DNA of 64,000 nt, from the NCBI RefSeq assembly GCF_016921115.1, contig NZ_JAFFZS010000002.1:62001-126000 (forward strand). The letters are read 5' to 3'. Numbering within the stretch: the stretch's first letter is position 1; every line of letters begins with the position of its first letter. The stretch comes from Streptomyces actuosus. Its GTDB lineage: Bacteria; Actinomycetota; Actinomycetes; Streptomycetales; Streptomycetaceae. Below, one piece after another: positions 34,377 to 43,100 of the stretch. A model generated the notes under the pieces. That model was not told the origin of the DNA. It made no database searches and worked only from the letters and a program-made list of their open reading frames with translations. Made by a program: the position numbers and the translations under genes.

Positions 34377-36500
34377 TCAGACGAGGCGCACGGGCTTCTC
34401 GGGGCGTATGCCCGCAGCCGTCAGCCACTCCCGCAGCGGCGCGGGGTCGCCGTCCTCCGTCAGGCTGAGCACTCTGGGGCTCAGGTCGGCTGCGCGTTCG
34501 CCGTCGATCAGCAGCGTCGGCCCGTCGAGCCAGTCCAGCCCCGGAGCGGCACCGGCGGTGTCCATCGCGGCGCAGCACACCATCGCCGCCACATGGTCGG
34601 CGAGGAGTTCGCGGGGTGTGCGCGGGTGCTGGAGGGGGAAGAGGGGCAGCGCCCCGTCGTCCCACAGCGCCGTGTCGGGCCCCTGCCCGACGCTCTCCGC
34701 GTCGCCCTTGCGACGAGCGGACGACCCGGCGGCCTCCTCCCGGGCGAGCTCGGCGGCCAGGCCCTCGGCGAGAGCCGCGGTACGGGGGTTCTCCGGCGTC
34801 TCCGCGGGCGGCTCGAACAGCTCCAGGAGGTCGTCGTGGGGCACGTCCCGGCACGGGTCGTCCGCGGTCGGCGCTTCGGCGGAGGGGGCTTCGGCAGCCC
34901 GGTGATCGGCAGCCGGGGACAGGGGCTGCGAGCCCTCCGGGGCCCGGTCCGCCGGGGCGGGGCCGTGCGCGGCCGGGGCGGGTGCGGTGCTGCCCTCCGG
35001 AGCGGGCGTGGCTCCGGCGGGCTCCGCCGTGCCGCCGGTGGCCGATGACCGGGTGTCGTCCGGCGCCTCCACGTGGGCCGACGCCTCGGTTGCGGAGCCC
35101 TCCCGGGTGGCCGGGGTCCCGGCGACCGGGGCCACTGCGGCGGCCCGGGCTCCGGGGCCGGTGCGCGGAACGGGTCGCGGTGCGGTCGGAGCGGGGGCCG
35201 CCAGGTGGTCGAGGACGCGGGTGAGGGTGGGACCGGAGTTCGTGGAGGCGACGTGGTCGGTGGTGCGGCGGACTCCGAGGGTGTCCAGGACGCGGTGGAG
35301 GCGGGCGGCGTCGCTGCGCCACTTGCGGTCGACGACCTCCTCCGGATAGTCCTGCCAGTCCACCGGCGACCAGTCGGGGCCCGACTCGGCGGGGCCGCCG
35401 TGGAAGAGGCGCGCGGCCAGCAGCGACGTCGCCTCGTCGATCGCGCCGGGCTCCTCCAGCAGATCGCAGGCGGGGCGCTCGCCGAGCCGGGAGGCGAAGC
35501 CCTCGGCCAGCCGGTCCCGGCGGGACAACTCGGTGAGGGCGGCCACGACCCCGGCGTCCAGCCGGGCGGGCCAGCGGCCCATGCGCCAGGCGGGCAGCGC
35601 GACCCGGGTCAGGAGCCGGTCCCAGCCCGCGTACGCCAGGCCGACCTGCTCCTGGGCGACGATCCGCAGGCCGAAGTCCACAGCCTGTGCACGCTCGGCG
35701 GCCGCCGCCGCGACCCCGCGCTCCATCTCGACCGCGTGCTCCCGGCAACTGCGCAGCAGCAGGCGGGCCGTCCAGCCGAGCCCCGAGCACACCGGGCGGG
35801 TCAGCAGGCAGCGGCCGGGCGTCGCGGCCACGGCCACCGAGGCGTCCAGGCCCCGTACGAAACGGCGCGCCGCCGCTATGTCGGGGTGGGCGGACGGCTC
35901 GGTACCGGCGACGACCGGGGCGAGGACCGCGCGCAGCTCGCCCACCCGCATCCACCACAGGAACGGGGAGCCGATGACGAGCACCGTGGTGCCCGTACGG
36001 CGGTGGACGTGGCCGCGGCCGACGGAGGCGAGGTCACCGCCGTCGTCGTGGGCCGGCGGCGCCTGAGCCGCCCGGGACGGCGGATCGTGCGGCGGATGGG
36101 TGCGGTCCTCCAGCCAGCTGTCGCAGTCCGGGGTGAGCGCTATCGCGGACGGCGCCGGGACGTCGAGCCGGTCGGCGAGGTCGCGGACCATCCGGTACAG
36201 GTCGGGGGCCGCCTCCTCGCTGACCGGGACGGTCGGGCTGACAGCGGGCCGGGCGCGCGCCACGACCAGGGCGACACCGCCGGCGGCCAGCAGCACGAGC
36301 AGCGCACCCGCGGACACGGCCCAGCGGGCGGCGTCCCACACCGGGCCCGTCAGGTGCCCGGTGGAGCCGCCGGCCAGCAGGATCACGGCGGCTGCCGCGG
36401 GCAGCAGCGCCACGGCCACCGCCCGGCTGCGGACGCGCAGCACGGCCAGTGCCCGGGACCGCGCGGCCTGCGCACCCGCTTCCACACCCATACCGGTCAT
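34377..36500 (-). CDS. membrane protein with M48-like fold lacking HExxH
   Basis: A 707-residue protein. Two membrane helices lie at about 25-45 and 60-80. A region at 95-410 reads like an M48 peptidase: LYRMVRDLADRLDVPAPSAI, then SPFLWWMRVGELRAVLAPVV. In true M48 enzymes the corresponding helix carries HExxH, which is absent here. Residues 410-540 are an Ala/Pro/Glu linker, and the C-terminal 160 residues are helical. The start is ATG 36500 or 36491. Function unknown; a non-catalytic scaffold is an inference. Confidence 0.65.
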   Translation of the reverse strand: MTGMGVEAGAQAARSRALAVLRVRSRAVAVALLPAAAAVILLAGGSTGHLTGPVWDAARWAVSAGALLVLLAAGGVALVVARARPAVSPTVPVSEEAAPDLYRMVRDLADRLDVPAPSAIALTPDCDSWLEDRTHPPHDPPSRAAQAPPAHDDGGDLASVGRGHVHRRTGTTVLVIGSPFLWWMRVGELRAVLAPVVAGTEPSAHPDIAAARRFVRGLDASVAVAATPGRCLLTRPVCSGLGWTARLLLRSCREHAVEMERGVAAAAAERAQAVDFGLRIVAQEQVGLAYAGWDRLLTRVALPAWRMGRWPARLDAGVVAALTELSRRDRLAEGFASRLGERPACDLLEEPGAIDEATSLLAARLFHGGPAESGPDWSPVDWQDYPEEVVDRKWRSDAARLHRVLDTLGVRRTTDHVASTNSGPTLTRVLDHLAAPAPTAPRPVPRTGPGARAAAVAPVAGTPATREGSATEASAHVEAPDDTRSSATGGTAEPAGATPAPEGSTAPAPAAHGPAPADRAPEGSQPLSPAADHRAAEAPSAEAPTADDPCRDVPHDDLLELFEPPAETPENPRTAALAEGLAAELAREEAAGSSARRKGDAESVGQGPDTALWDDGALPLFPLQHPRTPRELLADHVAAMVCCAAMDTAGAAPGLDWLDGPTLLIDGERAADLSPRVLSLTEDGDPAPLREWLTAAGIRPEKPVRLV

Positions 36501-36722
36501 GACCGGACCTCACCCCCTCCCCGCTGTCCTGATGCTGCCTGTCCTGGTGTTGCTCACTCCCCCACTGTGGCACCCGTCAGTGACATCGCAATGCCGGTGG
36601 GCCAAGTGCCGGAACGCTTGCGCCGCACCATAGTTGGGGCCCCGTCCCACGTCAGCCGGATGGGCCATCGGTCACCCGATGGAATGGCTTTGGTCAGAGG
36701 TGGATGACGCAGGGCAAGGATG

Positions 36723-36754
36723 AGGCCCCGGATCCTGAGACGGATCCGGGGCCT
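36723..36754 (-). terminator. purD terminator
   Basis: AGGCCCCGGATCC (36723-36735) and GGATCCGGGGCCT (36742-36754) form a perfect 13-bp stem, 33 bases after the purD stop on the minus strand. Confidence 0.75.
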
Positions 36755-36787
36755 GCGGGGTTCATCGGTCCGGCGGGGCCGGGGCGG

Positions 36788-38041
36788 TCAGGCGCCTGCC
36801 GCCGCCTTCGCCGCGATGTCGGTGCGGTGCTGGGAGCCGTCCAGGCGGATGCGGCCGACCGCGGCGTACGCCCGGTCACGGGCCTGGGTGAGGTCCTCTC
36901 CGGTCGCGGTGACCGACAGGACGCGTCCGCCCGCGCTGACGACCGCCCCGCCGTCGCGCCGGGTCCCGGCGTGCAGGACATAGGCGTGCGGGGCGTCCTG
37001 CGCGGCGATCTCGTCGAGGCCCGTGATCGGGTCGCCGGTGCGCGGGGTGCCGGGGTAGTTGTGGGAGGCGACGACCACGGTGACCGCCGCGTCGTCGCTC
37101 CAGCGCAGCGGCTCCAGGTCGACCAGGGTGCCGGTGGCCGCGGCCTTGAGCACGCCGCCCAGCGGGGTCTTCAGCCGGGCCAGGACGACCTGCGTCTCGG
37201 GGTCGCCGAAGCGGGCGTTGAACTCGATGACCCGAATGCCGCGGGAGGTGATGGCGAGGCCGGCGTAGAGCAAACCGGAGAACGGGGTGCCGCGGCGGCG
37301 CAGCTCGTCGACGGTGGGTTGCAGGACGGTCTGCAGCACCTCCTCGACCAGCTCGGGTTCGGCCCACGGGAGGGGCGAGTAGGCGCCCATGCCACCGGTG
37401 TTCGGGCCCGCGTCGCCGTCCAGGGCGCGCTTGAAGTCCTGGGCCGGCTGGAGCGGCAGGACCGTCACGCCGTCGGTGACCGCGAACAGGGAGACCTCGG
37501 GGCCGTCGAGGTACTCCTCGATCACCACGCGCTCGCAGGCGGCGGCATGCGCCTTGGCGGCCTCCACGTCGGAGGTGACGACGACGCCCTTGCCGGCCGC
37601 GAGACCGTCGTCCTTGACCACGTACGGCGCGCCGAAGGCATCGAGGGCCTCGGCGGCCTCCTCGGCGGTGGTGCAGACGTAGCTGCGGGCGGTCGGGACA
37701 CCGGCCGCCGCCATCACGTCCTTGGCGAACGCCTTGGACCCTTCCAGTTGCGCGGCCTCGCCGGAGGGGCCGAACACCGGGATGCCCGCGGCGCGCACGG
37801 CGTCGGCGACACCGGCGACGAGCGGGGCCTCCGGTCCCACGACGACCAGCTCGGCGCCCAGCTCGTCGGCGAGCGCGGCCACGGCGGCGCCGTCCAGGGC
37901 GTCGACCGGGTGCAGCTCGGCGACCTCGGCGATGCCGGCGTTGCCGGGTGCGCAGTGCAGCGCGGTCACGGCGGGATCGAGGGACAGTGAGCGGCACAGG
38001 GCGTGTTCGCGGGCGCCGCTGCCGATGACGAGGACGTTCAC
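36788..38041 (-). CDS. purD: phosphoribosylamine-glycine ligase
   Basis: A 417-residue GAR synthetase, the second step of purine synthesis, an ATP-grasp enzyme. It opens with [15 protein letters not shown], the family N-terminus. [17 protein letters not shown] near 137 and the [12 protein letters not shown] segment near 285 are the ATP-grasp and metal-binding regions. Length is normal. It is transcribed away from dnaX's end with a 370-base gap upstream. Confidence 0.97.
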   Translation of the reverse strand: MNVLVIGSGAREHALCRSLSLDPAVTALHCAPGNAGIAEVAELHPVDALDGAAVAALADELGAELVVVGPEAPLVAGVADAVRAAGIPVFGPSGEAAQLEGSKAFAKDVMAAAGVPTARSYVCTTAEEAAEALDAFGAPYVVKDDGLAAGKGVVVTSDVEAAKAHAAACERVVIEEYLDGPEVSLFAVTDGVTVLPLQPAQDFKRALDGDAGPNTGGMGAYSPLPWAEPELVEEVLQTVLQPTVDELRRRGTPFSGLLYAGLAITSRGIRVIEFNARFGDPETQVVLARLKTPLGGVLKAAATGTLVDLEPLRWSDDAAVTVVVASHNYPGTPRTGDPITGLDEIAAQDAPHAYVLHAGTRRDGGAVVSAGGRVLSVTATGEDLTQARDRAYAAVGRIRLDGSQHRTDIAAKAAAGA

Positions 38042-38336
38042 GGGGCCAGCCTAACGGGAGCGGGCGGGGCGGGTTGGTGTGGGCTTCCGAAGGGAGCGGT
38101 CCGCAGACGTCGTGCGTTCCTCCAAGGCGGGCCCGGTGCCCCGCCCGCACGATCCTCGGTGGCCGGCGGTGCGGGCGGGGCGGGTCGACATCGATCGGCG
38201 GGCCGAAGGGCGGCCGACGCACGACCCCACGCCGTGCCCGCGCCCCTTTTCACCGTCACGAGACCCGAGGGCAGCGCACTCGTCGCCGCCCCGCCGCGCT
38301 CTGCCGCTCTCCGTCCCGCCGCCGGTGGCGCCCGAC
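38042..38336. other. intergenic upstream of purD
   Basis: GC-rich sequence with no supported gene. The purD promoter should be at the left end. No riboswitch-like structure is apparent. Confidence 0.35.
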
Positions 38337-38365
38337 GCCGAGCGCCGGGCTGCTCGGCGCTCGGC
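38337..38365 (-). terminator. hairpin after dnaX
   Basis: GCCGAGCGCC (38337-38346) and GGCGCTCGGC (38356-38365), 10 bp, 48 bases past the dnaX stop. Confidence 0.5.
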
Positions 38366-38412
38366 TCCCGGGCTGTTCGACCGCTCGGTCCCTGGAGGTG
38401 CTCGGCCCGCGG

Positions 38413-40725
38413 CTACTCGTTGGTGAACTCCTCCACCACCGTCGCTCCCAGCTCCCGCACGATGAGCTCGTGGCCGGAGAGGGCCGACTCGTTGAGGTCG
38501 GGGTCGTCGTCCTCGGGGATGTCGTCCTCGAGAGCGACCGGGGGCGGCGGCTCGGGGGCCGACGGCCGGGGCGCCGGGGCGGGCGCGGAAGCCTGCGGGG
38601 CTGACGTCGGCGGGCCCGCGGACCGTGACGGCGCCGGGGCGGGGGCAGCCGGGCGCGCCGGAGCCGGTGCAGGGGCGCCGCCGTAGCCGCCGCCTCCGCC
38701 GTGGCCGCCGGTCGGCGCGGGGGACGTGCCGCCCGAGGGGTCGACGATCGCCTCGATCTTCCAGTGGACGTTGAACTGCTCTGCCAGTGCCTGCCGCAGG
38801 ACGTCCTCGCTGCCGCTGCCGGCGAAGTTGTCGCGGGCACCGGCGTTGACGAAGCCGATCTGGAGGGTGGTGCCGTCGAAGCCGGCCACCTGGGCGTTCT
38901 GGCTGAGCAGGATCCAGGTGAAGCGGCGGCGGTTCTTCACCGCCTCCAGGATGTTCGGCCACAGGGCACGGGGGTCGAGGCCACCGGCGGGCGGCGCGGA
39001 CACCGGCTGGGCCGCGGGAGGTGCGGCGGCCGGAGCGGGGGCCACCGGGGGCCGGGCGGGGCCACCGGGGGCGGGTGCCGGAACCGGGCGGGCGCCACCG
39101 CCCGCGGGGGCTGCCGTGGGCCAGCCGCCGGGCCGCCGCCCGCCGCCGGCGGGGGCCGCGGTGGGCCAGGCGCCGGGGGCCGGCTGGGCCGGAGCGGCAG
39201 GGGCGGCGGTCGGGGGTGCCGACGCGGCGGCCGGAGGTTCCGCGGCCGCGGGCGGCGCGGCGGGCGCAGGAGTGCCGGATGCGGGGGTGCCCGGTGCGGG
39301 AGCCGGGGAGGGCACCGGTGCGGGGCCTCCCGAACCGCCGGCCGGCCCGGCGGGGCCGCCGTCGCCGGGGGGACCGCCGGCACCCGGGCCGACGGGCGGG
39401 GCGCCCGCGCCCGTGCCGGTGGCGCGCACCGCAGCGCGGGCCGCGGCGACGCCGCCACCGGGCGGAACCGGTGCACTGCCGGCAGCGGCGCCGGCGACGC
39501 CCGCGCCGTGGGCCTCGGGCCCGGGCACGTACCCCGCGGCGGGCAGCCCGGCACCCGCGGAGAAGTTCACGCCGCGCTCCAGCCGGTCGAGGCGGGCCAT
39601 GACGGAGCGCTCGTCGCCGTAGGCCCCCGGGAGGAGCACGCGTGCGCAGATGAGCTCCAGCTGGAGGCGGGGCGAGGTCGCGCCGCGCATCTCGGTGAGG
39701 CCCTCGTTGACCAGGTCGGCGGCGCGGCTCAGCTCTGCGGCGCCGAAGGAGCCGGCCTGGGCCTGCATGCGCTCGACGACGTCGGCCGGGGCGTCGATCA
39801 GCCCCTTCTCGGCGGCGTCCGGCACGGCCGCGAGGATGACGAGGTCCCGCAGCCGCTCCAGCAGGTCGGCGACGAAGCGCCGCGGGTCGTTGCCGCCCTC
39901 GATGACGCGGTCCACGACCTCGAAGGCGGCGGCGCCGTCCCCGGAGACGAAGGACTCGACGACGGAGTCGAGCAGGGAGCCCTCGGTGTAGCCGAGCAGG
40001 GCCGTGGCCATGGCGTACGTCACACCGTCCTCACCGGCGCCGGCGAGGAGCTGGTCCATGACGGACATCGAGTCACGCACGGACCCGGCACCGGCGCGCA
40101 CCACGAGCGGCAGGACGCCGTCCTCGACGGCGATCTCCTCCTTCTGACACACCTCGGCGAGATAGTCCCGGAGGGTCCCCGGAGGGACCAGCCGGAACGG
40201 GTAGTGGTGGGTCCGCGACCGGATGGTGCCGATGACCTTCTCCGGCTCGGTGGTCGCGAAGATGAACTTCAGGTGCTCCGGAGGCTCCTCGACGACCTTC
40301 AGCAGCGCGTTGAAACCGGCCGACGTGACCATGTGGGCCTCGTCGATGATGTAGATCTTGTACCGGCTGCGTGCGGGCCCGAAGAAGGCCTTCTCGCGCA
40401 GGTCACGGGCGTCGTCCACACCACCGTGCGACGCGGCGTCGATCTCGATGACGTCGATGGAGCCCGGTCCGTTCCTGGCCAGGTCCCGGCAGGACTCGCA
40501 CTCCCCGCAGGGGGTCGGCGTGGGCCCCTGCTCGCAGTTCAGGCAGCGGGCGAGGATGCGGGCGCTGGTCGTCTTGCCGCAGCCGCGCGGACCGCTGAAC
40601 AGGTACGCGTGATTGACCCGGTTGTTCCGCAGCGCCTGCTGCAGCGGGTCGGTGACATGCTCCTGCCCGATGACCTCGGCGAACGACTCCGGGCGATAGC
40701 GGCGGTACAGCGCGAGAGACGACAC
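38413..40725 (-). CDS. dnaX: DNA polymerase III subunit gamma/tau
   Basis: A 770-residue clamp-loader subunit. The AAA+ core has GPRGCGKTTSARILARCLNCE near 45-65, a four-Cys zinc module (CLNC...CGECESC), and IIDEAHM near 125. Domain III ends near 365. Residues about 405-620 are an Ala/Pro/Gly linker, then a tau-like C-terminal domain and an acidic tail. The GTG start at 40725 gives the conserved SSLALYRRYRPESF opening. A TATAAC box only nine bases upstream suggests a leaderless transcript. No programmed frameshift signal is obvious. Confidence 0.95.
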   Translation of the reverse strand: MSSLALYRRYRPESFAEVIGQEHVTDPLQQALRNNRVNHAYLFSGPRGCGKTTSARILARCLNCEQGPTPTPCGECESCRDLARNGPGSIDVIEIDAASHGGVDDARDLREKAFFGPARSRYKIYIIDEAHMVTSAGFNALLKVVEEPPEHLKFIFATTEPEKVIGTIRSRTHHYPFRLVPPGTLRDYLAEVCQKEEIAVEDGVLPLVVRAGAGSVRDSMSVMDQLLAGAGEDGVTYAMATALLGYTEGSLLDSVVESFVSGDGAAAFEVVDRVIEGGNDPRRFVADLLERLRDLVILAAVPDAAEKGLIDAPADVVERMQAQAGSFGAAELSRAADLVNEGLTEMRGATSPRLQLELICARVLLPGAYGDERSVMARLDRLERGVNFSAGAGLPAAGYVPGPEAHGAGVAGAAAGSAPVPPGGGVAAARAAVRATGTGAGAPPVGPGAGGPPGDGGPAGPAGGSGGPAPVPSPAPAPGTPASGTPAPAAPPAAAEPPAAASAPPTAAPAAPAQPAPGAWPTAAPAGGGRRPGGWPTAAPAGGGARPVPAPAPGGPARPPVAPAPAAAPPAAQPVSAPPAGGLDPRALWPNILEAVKNRRRFTWILLSQNAQVAGFDGTTLQIGFVNAGARDNFAGSGSEDVLRQALAEQFNVHWKIEAIVDPSGGTSPAPTGGHGGGGGYGGAPAPAPARPAAPAPAPSRSAGPPTSAPQASAPAPAPRPSAPEPPPPVALEDDIPEDDDPDLNESALSGHELIVRELGATVVEEFTNE

Positions 40726-40734
40726 GCCTACGAG

Positions 40735-40740
40735 GTTATA
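40735..40740 (-). promoter_or_regulatory. -10 box of dnaX, probably leaderless
   Basis: TATAAC on the minus strand ends nine bases before the dnaX GTG, so transcription should begin at or within about three bases of the start codon. No canonical -35 is seen. Confidence 0.4.
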
Positions 40741-40925
40741 GGCGCCCGCCGACAGAGCGGACCCGCGGACGGGGGCCGACCCCGGCCCCGCGGAGCCCCG
40801 CCGCGGAACGCACCCGGCACTCCGCGGACATGCCTGGTCGGCGGACCCCGGGCGAACCCGGCCAGGAGCGAACCCGACCCGCCGGGGCCCACACCGGCGC
40901 GTGCGATCCGTCGGGCAACGCAAGC

Positions 40926-41011
40926 GCCCCCCACGCACCCGCCAGAGCCGACCTACCCTTGCTGCCTTCCGGCCCTGGGGGAGTTCAGTCAGATAGCGCC
41001 GCGTGAGGGGC
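40926..41011 (-). ncRNA. ffs: signal recognition particle RNA (small bacterial type)
   Basis: An 86-base RNA. It contains the conserved SRP loop GGAAGGCAGCAAGGGUAGG, which binds Ffh. The ends GCCCCTCACGC and GCGTGGGGGGC pair over 11 bases, which fixes the boundaries at 41011 and 40926. It guides membrane-protein ribosomes to the translocon. It lies between dnaX and tRNA-Ser(GGA), as is usual in Streptomyces. Confidence 0.93.
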
Positions 41012-41087
41012 TTCGCACACAGTACCCGATGCCGGCCGGGGGGTACGAGTTCGCGAGCACTCCCCTCGGTCATGTAATGTTTCCGGC

Positions 41088-41175
41088 GGAGGATTCGCCT
41101 AGAGGCCTAGGGCGCACGCTTGGAAAGCGTGTTGGGGGCAACCCCTCACGAGTTCGAATCTCGTATCCTCCGCCA
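41088..41175 (+). tRNA. tRNA-Ser(GGA)
   Basis: An 85-base class II tRNA plus encoded CCA. The acceptor GGAGGAT pairs with ATCCTCC, the anticodon loop TTGGAAA gives GGA, and the variable arm is long. Its 3' half (41120-41169) is repeated in degraded form at 42475-42525, so this gene is the attachment site of a former element. Confidence 0.95.
41120..41169 (+). other. attachment site (attL), tRNA-Ser 3' half
   Basis: The segment from the anticodon loop to the acceptor stem matches 42475-42525 over about 50 bases with about three mismatches and one single-base insertion. The intact tRNA carries this copy. Confidence 0.75.
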
Positions 41176-41194
41176 GTGCCTCACCGGGCACGAT

Positions 41195-41232
41195 GTCGAA
41201 GGGCCCCACCGTTCGCGGTGGGGCCCTTCGAC
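41195..41232. terminator. hairpin with TTCG loop after tRNA-Ser
   Basis: Perfect 17-base arms (41195-41211, 41216-41232) closed by TTCG. It lies inside the element and cuts off the 3' end of the integrase remnant. Confidence 0.75.
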
Positions 41233-41235
41233 GTT

Positions 41236-42123
41236 GTCGGACCTGGCTTCCCGAAGCAGGCGCTCCCAGACGTGGAAGTCGGCGTTCGGACCGAGGGGAC
41301 CGCCGGTCGGCGAGGCGAAGACGTATCCCTTGCCCTCCCAGTCGGCACCGGCCGCGATCCGCTTCCGCTCCTGGGATCCCGGTGCCGGCACAGGATCTTG
41401 ATCAGCGGATCGGGCAGGCCGATGGTGCGCCGTCCGGCTCGCGCCGGGTCTGCTCCCGCCTGGGGCAGTGGCCCGCCTTCCGACCGCACGGGTCGACACC
41501 GCAGCCACGCGCGTACCCGGGGCGCAGCTGTTTCTTGCGGATGCGAACGTATCCCGCGTCGAGGTCGACGTCTTCCGGGGCAGCCCGAGCGCTTCCCCTT
41601 GCCGCAGTCCGAGAGCGAGGCGACGCCCCATCGCGCACTGTTGCGCAGCTTGGACGCCTCCAAGGGCAGGCTCCCGCAGCTCTTCGATCGTGTACGGCTC
41701 GATGTTCTCCTCTCACAGGCGCGGCGCCTTGGCGATCTCGGCCGCGTTGGTCGGGACGTGACCGCGTCGAACCGCCTCACCCAGGGCGACCCGGATGGTC
41801 CGGTGAACGTGGCACGCGGCGGCGGAACTCCCGGAGTCCTGCACCTGCATCCTCCGGTGGAAGCGCTCCAGATGCTCGGGCTCCGGCCGATCGAGCCGGT
41901 GAGCGCCCGGGGCGGCGGCGAGGTGAACCCGAACATCCACCCCGTAGCTGTCATACGTGTTCTCGGAGACGTACGGCTCGGCGATGTTCTCGACCCAGTG
42001 CTCAAGCCGGCTCTGGACGGTCCAGCTGCTGCCCGGCTTCCTGAGCTTCTTGGCGTCCCGGGCCCGCTCCATCTCGCGGACGGCCTCGGTGACCTCGGCC
42101 CGCTCGCCTACGCCTACACGCAG
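41236..42123 (-). pseudogene. decayed tyrosine site-specific integrase
   Basis: The minus strand reads as a broken phage integrase. The N-terminal SAM-like part is intact from about 42123: AEVTEAVREMERARDAKKL, EPYVSENTYDSYGVDV and HRTIRVALGEAVRRG. It then hits a stop at 41713. The same frame continues with EPYTIEELREPAL and RLALGLRQGEALGL, which holds the first catalytic Arg. Frameshifts then scatter DVDLDAGYVRIRKKQL, RRTIGLPDPLIKIL and KGYVFASPTGGPLG over the other two frames. The HxxR...Tyr end and the true start are missing. It must be inactive. Confidence 0.85.
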
Positions 42124-42191
42124 ACGGGGGGCCTGGGACGGGCCATCCCCCGGCCCGGGAACTGTCCGACCTGCTCGCCGGCCGACTCACG

Positions 42192-42440
42192 GTGGCCTTC
42201 ACCGAACGCGAGAGCGACTACCTCGGTGTCTACTTCCTCGCCACCCTCGCCGACACCACCCGCATCCATGTCCAGCCGAACTCCATTCCCGGGGACGATG
42301 GCGAAGACGATCTCTACAAGGGTGAGTATCCCGAGGTGCCGGTACTCCTCCTCGTCACATCACCGGGTTCCACCGAGCCCCTCAATCGCGCGCTCTCGGC
42401 CGTCGAAGGACTGACCCAGCTCAGATCATCTCGAAGTTGA
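42192..42440 (+). CDS. orphan protein fragment inside the tRNA-Ser element
   Basis: An 82-residue reading frame that looks genuinely coding (FTERESDYLGVYFLATLADT, GEYPEVPVLLLVTSPGSTE) but matches no family I know. The frame stays open upstream as RELSDLLAGRLTVAF, so the GTG at 42192 is probably not the original start and the gene is truncated at its 5' end. No good ribosome site is present. It lies within the att-bounded remnant opposite the integrase. Confidence 0.4.
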   Translation: MAFTERESDYLGVYFLATLADTTRIHVQPNSIPGDDGEDDLYKGEYPEVPVLLLVTSPGSTEPLNRALSAVEGLTQLRSSRS

Positions 42441-42474
42441 GAACCGCCGATCCACAGGTATTGACAGTTACCCG

Positions 42475-42525
42475 TTGGAAAGCGCATTGGGGGCAACCCC
42501 CTCACGAGTTCGATTCTCGTATCCT
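42475..42525 (+). other. attachment site (attR), degraded tRNA-Ser 3' half
   Basis: A copy of the tRNA-Ser(GGA) 3' half, with CA instead of TG after the anticodon stem, an extra C in the variable arm, and GATT for GAAT in the T-arm. It ends at CCT and lacks the last acceptor bases. It marks the far end of the former element. Confidence 0.75.
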
Positions 42526-42536
42526 TGTCAGCCCAG

Positions 42537-42566
42537 CGGGCCGGACCACGAAAGCGGTCCGGCCCG
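42537..42566 (+). terminator. hairpin beyond attR, probable original tRNA-Ser terminator
   Basis: CGGGCCGGACC (42537-42547) and GGTCCGGCCCG (42556-42566) pair perfectly. Before integration this stem would have directly followed tRNA-Ser. Confidence 0.6.
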
Positions 42567-43100
42567 ACCTCGCAGGCGTTGCGGTGGGACGCGTGGACCG
42601 CCGGGCGGCACCGGGGTCGCCCGCATCGGGGGCGGAGGGCGGGCGGTCGACGGCGGTGCTCCGTGACGGCGGACCGACGTGTCGGTCTCCGAAGGGCTGC
42701 CGCGCACACCTCGGCCGGAACTGGATCTGCTTCGATTTCCATGGCCTGCGACTCCGGGTGAACTCCCGGTCATTCACCTCTTCACCACGAGACAGTCCGA
42801 TCCCACCATGCACGCGCAGAAACAGAACCCGGATCTTCGTCGGCCCCTTCGGCGGTCGCTCCCTGAAGTCGCCGCCATTGGTCGCCTCTCCGTCCGGACA
42901 GGGAGGCAGAAGAAACCATTCGGCATACCGGCATTGTCGTGAACGAATCAATAAAGGGAGAGGTCGGGCCGGTGACCATTTTCTGCTGAGTTCCTTGAGA
43001 TCCCGTTGCCAGGACCACCCCGCCTTGCTAGAGAATGCTGCCGAGCATGAGCCCATGGGTGAAAAGCACATCATGCGTGGAAGCGGGGGGAGCAAGAGGT
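42567..43100. other. intergenic, no gene supported
   Basis: About 530 bases right of attR, with moderately lower GC at 42900-43030. Overlapping open frames on both strands lack ribosome sites and conserved-looking sequence. The promoter of the gene at 43101 should be near the right end. Confidence 0.4.

Noticed and set aside
38701-42414. A 1237-codon plus-strand open frame
   Set aside because: It runs antisense through dnaX and the SRP RNA and across tRNA-Ser, so it cannot be a real gene.
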